A stretch of DNA of 8,735 bases from CAG-791 sp963657295 (lineage in GTDB: Bacteria; Bacillota; Clostridia; Lachnospirales; Lachnospiraceae). Below, one piece after another: positions 6,810 through 8,735 of this stretch (position 1 is the first letter of the stretch; each line of letters starts with the position of its first letter). The translations under genes were made by a program, and so were the position numbers. The notes beneath the pieces are model-generated. The model searched no databases. It saw nothing but the letters and a program-made list of their open reading frames with translations, and had not been told where the DNA came from. Where the stretch lies: contig CAVKMX010000098.1 in assembly GCA_963657295.1 (NCBI GenBank), forward strand, positions 1 through 8,735, in the 5' to 3' direction.

Positions 6810-7502
6810 ATGGCGGGAATCACGAATGACTGGCTGCCTGCGCTGCAGGAGGAATTCCGGCAGCCCTATTATCGTCAGCTTTATGCCTTTGTGCAGCAGG
6901 AGTATCAGACGAGGGTTGTCTATCCTCCTGCGGAGGATATTTTCAACGCGCTGCACCTGACGCCGCTCTCGAAAGTGAAGGCAGTCATCCTGGGACAGGA
7001 CCCCTACCATGAGCCGGACCAGGCCCACGGCCTGTGCTTCTCCGTGCTGCCCTCTCAGCAGACGCTTCCGCCTTCTCTTGTCAACATTTACAAGGAACTC
7101 CATGACGACGTGGGCTGCCGCATGCCCAACAACGGCTGCCTGGTGCACTGGGCCGAGCAGGGCGTTCTCATGCTGAACACGGTTCTGACGGTGCGGGCGC
7201 ATGCCGCCAATTCCCACAAGGGAAGGGGATGGGAGCAGTTCACCGATGCCATTCTGCGGGCTGTGAATGAACAGGATCGACCGATTGTCTTCATGCTCTG
7301 GGGCTCCCAGGCGCAGGCGAAAATTCCCATGCTGACCAATCCGGGACATCTGATTCTCCGGGCGCCGCATCCGAGTCCGCTGTCGGCCTACCGCGGCTTT
7401 TTCGGGTGCGGACATTTTTCAAAATGCAACCGCTTTCTGGAGGAGAACGGGGTGACGCCCATTGACTGGCAGATTCCGGATACAGAGCCGGTCAGGGGAT
7501 GA
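6810..7502 (+). CDS. ung: Uracil-DNA glycosylase, family 1
   Basis: Ung removes uracil from DNA and starts base-excision repair after cytosine deamination or dUTP incorporation. The 230-residue product has every family-1 signature: the water-activating motif GQDPYH with D64, the uracil-pocket Phe in GLCFSV, LPPSLVNIYKEL, LLNTVLTV-type strand (VLMLNTVLTVRAHAANSH), VFMLWGSQAQAK, and the DNA-intercalation loop HPSPLSAYRGFFGCGHFS with H187. D64 and H187 fall at the same numbers as in the E. coli enzyme, which supports the chosen start. It follows pepD by 31 bases with a small inverted repeat between, and it is the last gene of the compact his-pepD-ung run. There is no functional tie to the histidine genes; co-transcription looks incidental. 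The Leu position that pushes into the DNA helix is read here as Leu in SPLS. Confidence 0.97.
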   Translation: MAGITNDWLPALQEEFRQPYYRQLYAFVQQEYQTRVVYPPAEDIFNALHLTPLSKVKAVILGQDPYHEPDQAHGLCFSVLPSQQTLPPSLVNIYKELHDDVGCRMPNNGCLVHWAEQGVLMLNTVLTVRAHAANSHKGRGWEQFTDAILRAVNEQDRPIVFMLWGSQAQAKIPMLTNPGHLILRAPHPSPLSAYRGFFGCGHFSKCNRFLEENGVTPIDWQIPDTEPVRG

Positions 7503-7561
7503 ATGGTTACAGTTCATTCGCCCGCCGGTGGCAGGGCGGCGGAGAATTGCGGGAAAATCAC

Positions 7562-7591
7562 TGGTCAAACAGGATATGCCCGTGCTAAAAT
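7562..7591 (+). promoter_or_regulatory. Candidate sigma-A promoter for lysA (extended -10)
   Basis: TGCTAAAAT at 7583-7591 combines the TGn element with TAAAAT, five of six to TATAAT. TGGTCA at 7562-7567 matches four of six bases of the -35 box with an 18-base spacer. Transcription would begin near 7598, leaving a leader of about 95 bases. A second possible -10 is TACAAT at 7619-7624, but it lacks a -35 partner. The call is by eye only. Confidence 0.45.
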
Positions 7592-7607
7592 TAGCAACGA
7601 CTAATTT
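7583..7607. repeat. Two nested inverted repeats sharing a TTAG half-site
   Basis: TGCTAA-aa-TTAGCA (7583-7596) is a perfect six-base inverted repeat with a two-base centre. It overlaps AAATTAG-caacga-CTAATTT (7588-7607), a perfect seven-base inverted repeat with a six-base loop. They share the TTAG arm. The first overlaps the candidate -10 and suits a DNA operator. The second straddles the presumed transcription start, so only part of it would be in the RNA. Confidence 0.55.
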
Positions 7608-7624
7608 GTATACAAGGATACAAT
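7606..7624. promoter_or_regulatory. TTGTATACAA palindrome with extra ATACAA half-site, possible operator
   Basis: TTGTATACAA at 7606-7615 is a perfect ten-base palindrome, followed after GG by a second ATACAA (7618-7623). The core equals that of the known B. subtilis GntR gluconate operator (ATACTTGTATACAAGTAT), so a GntR-family repressor is a reasonable guess. It would sit just downstream of the predicted transcription start, a good place to block RNA polymerase. No such regulator is encoded in the window. Confidence 0.4.
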
Positions 7625-7630
7625 GATGCC

Positions 7631-7661
7631 GGCTTCTGTGCTGCGCTTTGCAGCACGGGCC
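7631..7661 (+). other. Stable stem-loop in the lysA leader
   Basis: GTGCTGC (7638-7644) and GCAGCAC (7650-7656) form a perfect seven-pair stem around a GCTTT loop. It extends outward through CT/GG and, after a two-base bulge, GGC (7631-7633) with GCC (7659-7661). No T-run follows, so it is not a typical intrinsic terminator. It ends about 30 bases before the lysA start and could protect the message or take part in leader-based control. Simple chance in G/C-rich DNA is less likely given the seven consecutive pairs. Confidence 0.55.
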
Positions 7662-7682
7662 TTGCGCATTATGTCTGCAGAT

Positions 7683-7686
7683 GGAG
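7683..7686 (+). promoter_or_regulatory. Ribosome binding site deciding the lysA start
   Basis: GGAG lies six bases before the ATG at 7693. An in-frame ATG at 7681 is four codons earlier, but it has no Shine-Dalgarno sequence in front of it and would itself overlap this site. The later ATG is preferred. Confidence 0.6.
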
Positions 7687-7692
7687 AATTTT

Positions 7693-8735
7693 ATGGAAAA
7701 ATCAGCATTTCTGACGAAGGAGAAGGCAGAAGAAATCACAGCAGCAGGTCATCCCACGCCGTTTCATATCTATGATGAAAGGGGAATCCGGAGGAACTGT
7801 GAGGCTGTGCGGGAGGCTTTTGCCTGGAACCCCGGCTTCCGGGAATATTTTGCGGTGAAGGCAACGCCCAATCCCTATATCATGCAGATCATGCAGGATT
7901 ATGACATGGGATTTGACTGCTCCTCCGAGGCGGAGCTGGTGCTCTCGGAGGCCGTGGGTGCGGACGGAGCGCACATCATGTTCTCCTCCAACGAAACGCC
8001 GGACCGGGAGTATGTGAAGGCCCGGGAACTTGGCGCCATCATCAATCTGGATGACCTTACCCACATCGCCTCCCTGGAGAAGCTGTTCGGGGATGATTTC
8101 CCGGAAACCATGAGCTGCCGCTTTAATCCGGGCGGAGTGTTCCGCCTCAGCAACGGTATTATGGACAATCCCGGGGACTCCAAATACGGCATGACCAGGG
8201 AGCAGCTTTTCGAGGCATACCGCCGGTTGAAGGCACACGGCGTAAAGCATTTCGGCATCCATGCCTTTCTGGCCTCCAATACCGTCAGCAACGAGTATTA
8301 TCCGCAGCTGGCGGAGCAGCTGTTCACGCTGGTCAGGGAGATCCGCGACGCACTGGACATTCATTTTGCCTTTGTGAATCTCTCCGGCGGAGTAGGTGTC
8401 GCCTACAGACCGGAGGATACGCCGAATGACATCCGGATCATCGGTGAGGGTGTGCACGCGGTATATGACCGGGTGCTGGTGCCGGCCGGGATGGGAGACT
8501 GTGCCATTTATACCGAGATGGGCCGCTTCATGCTGGCTCCCTACGGAGCATTGGTGACGCGCGCCATTCATGAAAAGCACATATACAAGGAATACATCGG
8601 CGTGGATGCCTGTGCGGCCAACCTGATGCGGCCGGCCATGTACGGAGCGTATCATCACATTACCGTTCTCGGAAAGGAGCATGCCCCGGCAGACCATGTA
8701 TATGATGTCGTCGGCTCTCTTTGTGAGAACAACGA
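7693..8735 (+). CDS. lysA: Diaminopimelate decarboxylase, 3'-truncated
   Basis: LysA removes CO2 from meso-diaminopimelate to give lysine, the last step of the pathway, using PLP on an alanine-racemase-type (fold III) barrel. The first 347 residues are present and the frame runs off the right edge; the missing C-terminal beta-domain is probably about 70 residues. Visible features are PLP lysine K56 in YFAVKATPN, the CSSEAEL block near 77-83, H190 in FGIHAFLASNTVSN, the glycine loop NLSGGVGVAYRP, E275-x-G-R in YTEMGRFMLAPYG, DACAANLMRPAMYGAYHHI, and C344-E345 in GSLCENN, the active-site Cys-Glu supplied to the partner subunit. Several of these differ from the textbook GGG, EPGR, DAGMNDL and CESGD forms, which marks a recognisable variant branch. 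Carboxynorspermidine or another amino-acid decarboxylase of the same fold is possible but less likely because of the CENN motif. It appears to have its own promoter region. Confidence 0.88.
   Translation, partial: MEKSAFLTKEKAEEITAAGHPTPFHIYDERGIRRNCEAVREAFAWNPGFREYFAVKATPNPYIMQIMQDYDMGFDCSSEAELVLSEAVGADGAHIMFSSNETPDREYVKARELGAIINLDDLTHIASLEKLFGDDFPETMSCRFNPGGVFRLSNGIMDNPGDSKYGMTREQLFEAYRRLKAHGVKHFGIHAFLASNTVSNEYYPQLAEQLFTLVREIRDALDIHFAFVNLSGGVGVAYRPEDTPNDIRIIGEGVHAVYDRVLVPAGMGDCAIYTEMGRFMLAPYGALVTRAIHEKHIYKEYIGVDACAANLMRPAMYGAYHHITVLGKEHAPADHVYDVVGSLCENN

Larger units (their letters stand above)
7503..7692. other. Structured 190-base leader upstream of lysA
   Basis: This gap holds no credible gene. 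Its first part (about 7501-7550) is G/C-rich with small competing inverted repeats (GAATG/CATTC at 7501-7519, CCGCC/GGCGG at 7522-7542) but no T-run, so a terminator for ung is not demonstrated. From about 7562 it carries a candidate promoter, then overlapping inverted repeats, a palindrome and a hairpin, each listed separately. I do not see the conserved blocks of a lysine riboswitch. Confidence 0.6.

Noticed and set aside
7503..7550. Intrinsic terminator after ung
   Set aside because: Short G/C-rich inverted repeats are present but they compete with each other and no T-run follows.
7598..7692. Lysine riboswitch in front of lysA
   Set aside because: The expected leader is only about 95 bases, shorter than the usual lysine riboswitch, and none of its conserved blocks could be recognised.
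7702..8697. Minus-strand open frame opposite lysA
   Set aside because: The plus strand encodes an unmistakable PLP decarboxylase; the antisense product resembles nothing and is a codon-bias shadow.

Overview
The window reads as a stretch of chromosome from a Gram-positive Clostridia-type bacterium, most likely a G+C-rich member of the Lachnospiraceae. This assignment is inference. It rests on strong purine-rich Shine-Dalgarno sites in front of most genes, a histidine kinase with the NTG-type G1 box common in Firmicutes, separate adjacent hisH and hisF genes, and a LysA variant (TEMGR, CENN motifs) that I associate with this group. No mobile element, CRISPR array, rRNA or tRNA gene is visible. 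Everything recognised is on the + strand, and no gene-free gap exceeds 300 bases (the longest is about 190).

Layout: (1) 3-1325, the C-terminal part of a GlgX/isoamylase-type glycogen debranching enzyme, cut off by the left edge. (2) 1326-1440, a 115-base gap with no convincing terminator or promoter. (3) 1441-3767, a two-component system: an OmpR/PhoB-type response regulator and a membrane histidine kinase that overlap by ATGA. (4) 3768-3821, a short spacer with an 18-base perfect palindrome. (5) 3822-7502, a compact run of hisH, hisF, an M20C Xaa-His dipeptidase (pepD) and uracil-DNA glycosylase (ung), with gaps of only 15, 20 and 31 bases. (6) 7503-7692, a structured leader with a candidate extended -10 promoter, nested inverted repeats, a TTGTATACAA palindrome and a stable hairpin. 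(7) 7693 to the right edge, a diaminopimelate decarboxylase (lysA), cut off at its C-terminus.

How they fit together: HisH and HisF form imidazole-glycerol-phosphate synthase, the step joining histidine synthesis to purine (AICAR) metabolism. The next gene, pepD, encodes an enzyme family that frees histidine and other amino acids from dipeptides, so synthesis and salvage may be co-expressed. ung is a DNA-repair gene carried in the same run. lysA makes lysine from meso-diaminopimelate and seems to have its own promoter. The two-component system has no obvious adjacent target and its signal cannot be read from the sequence. Most of the window is ordinary housekeeping content. The parts that deserve a second look are the lysA leader, the palindrome before hisH, the enlarged HisH, and the his-pepD linkage. 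I do not see a previously undescribed system here.
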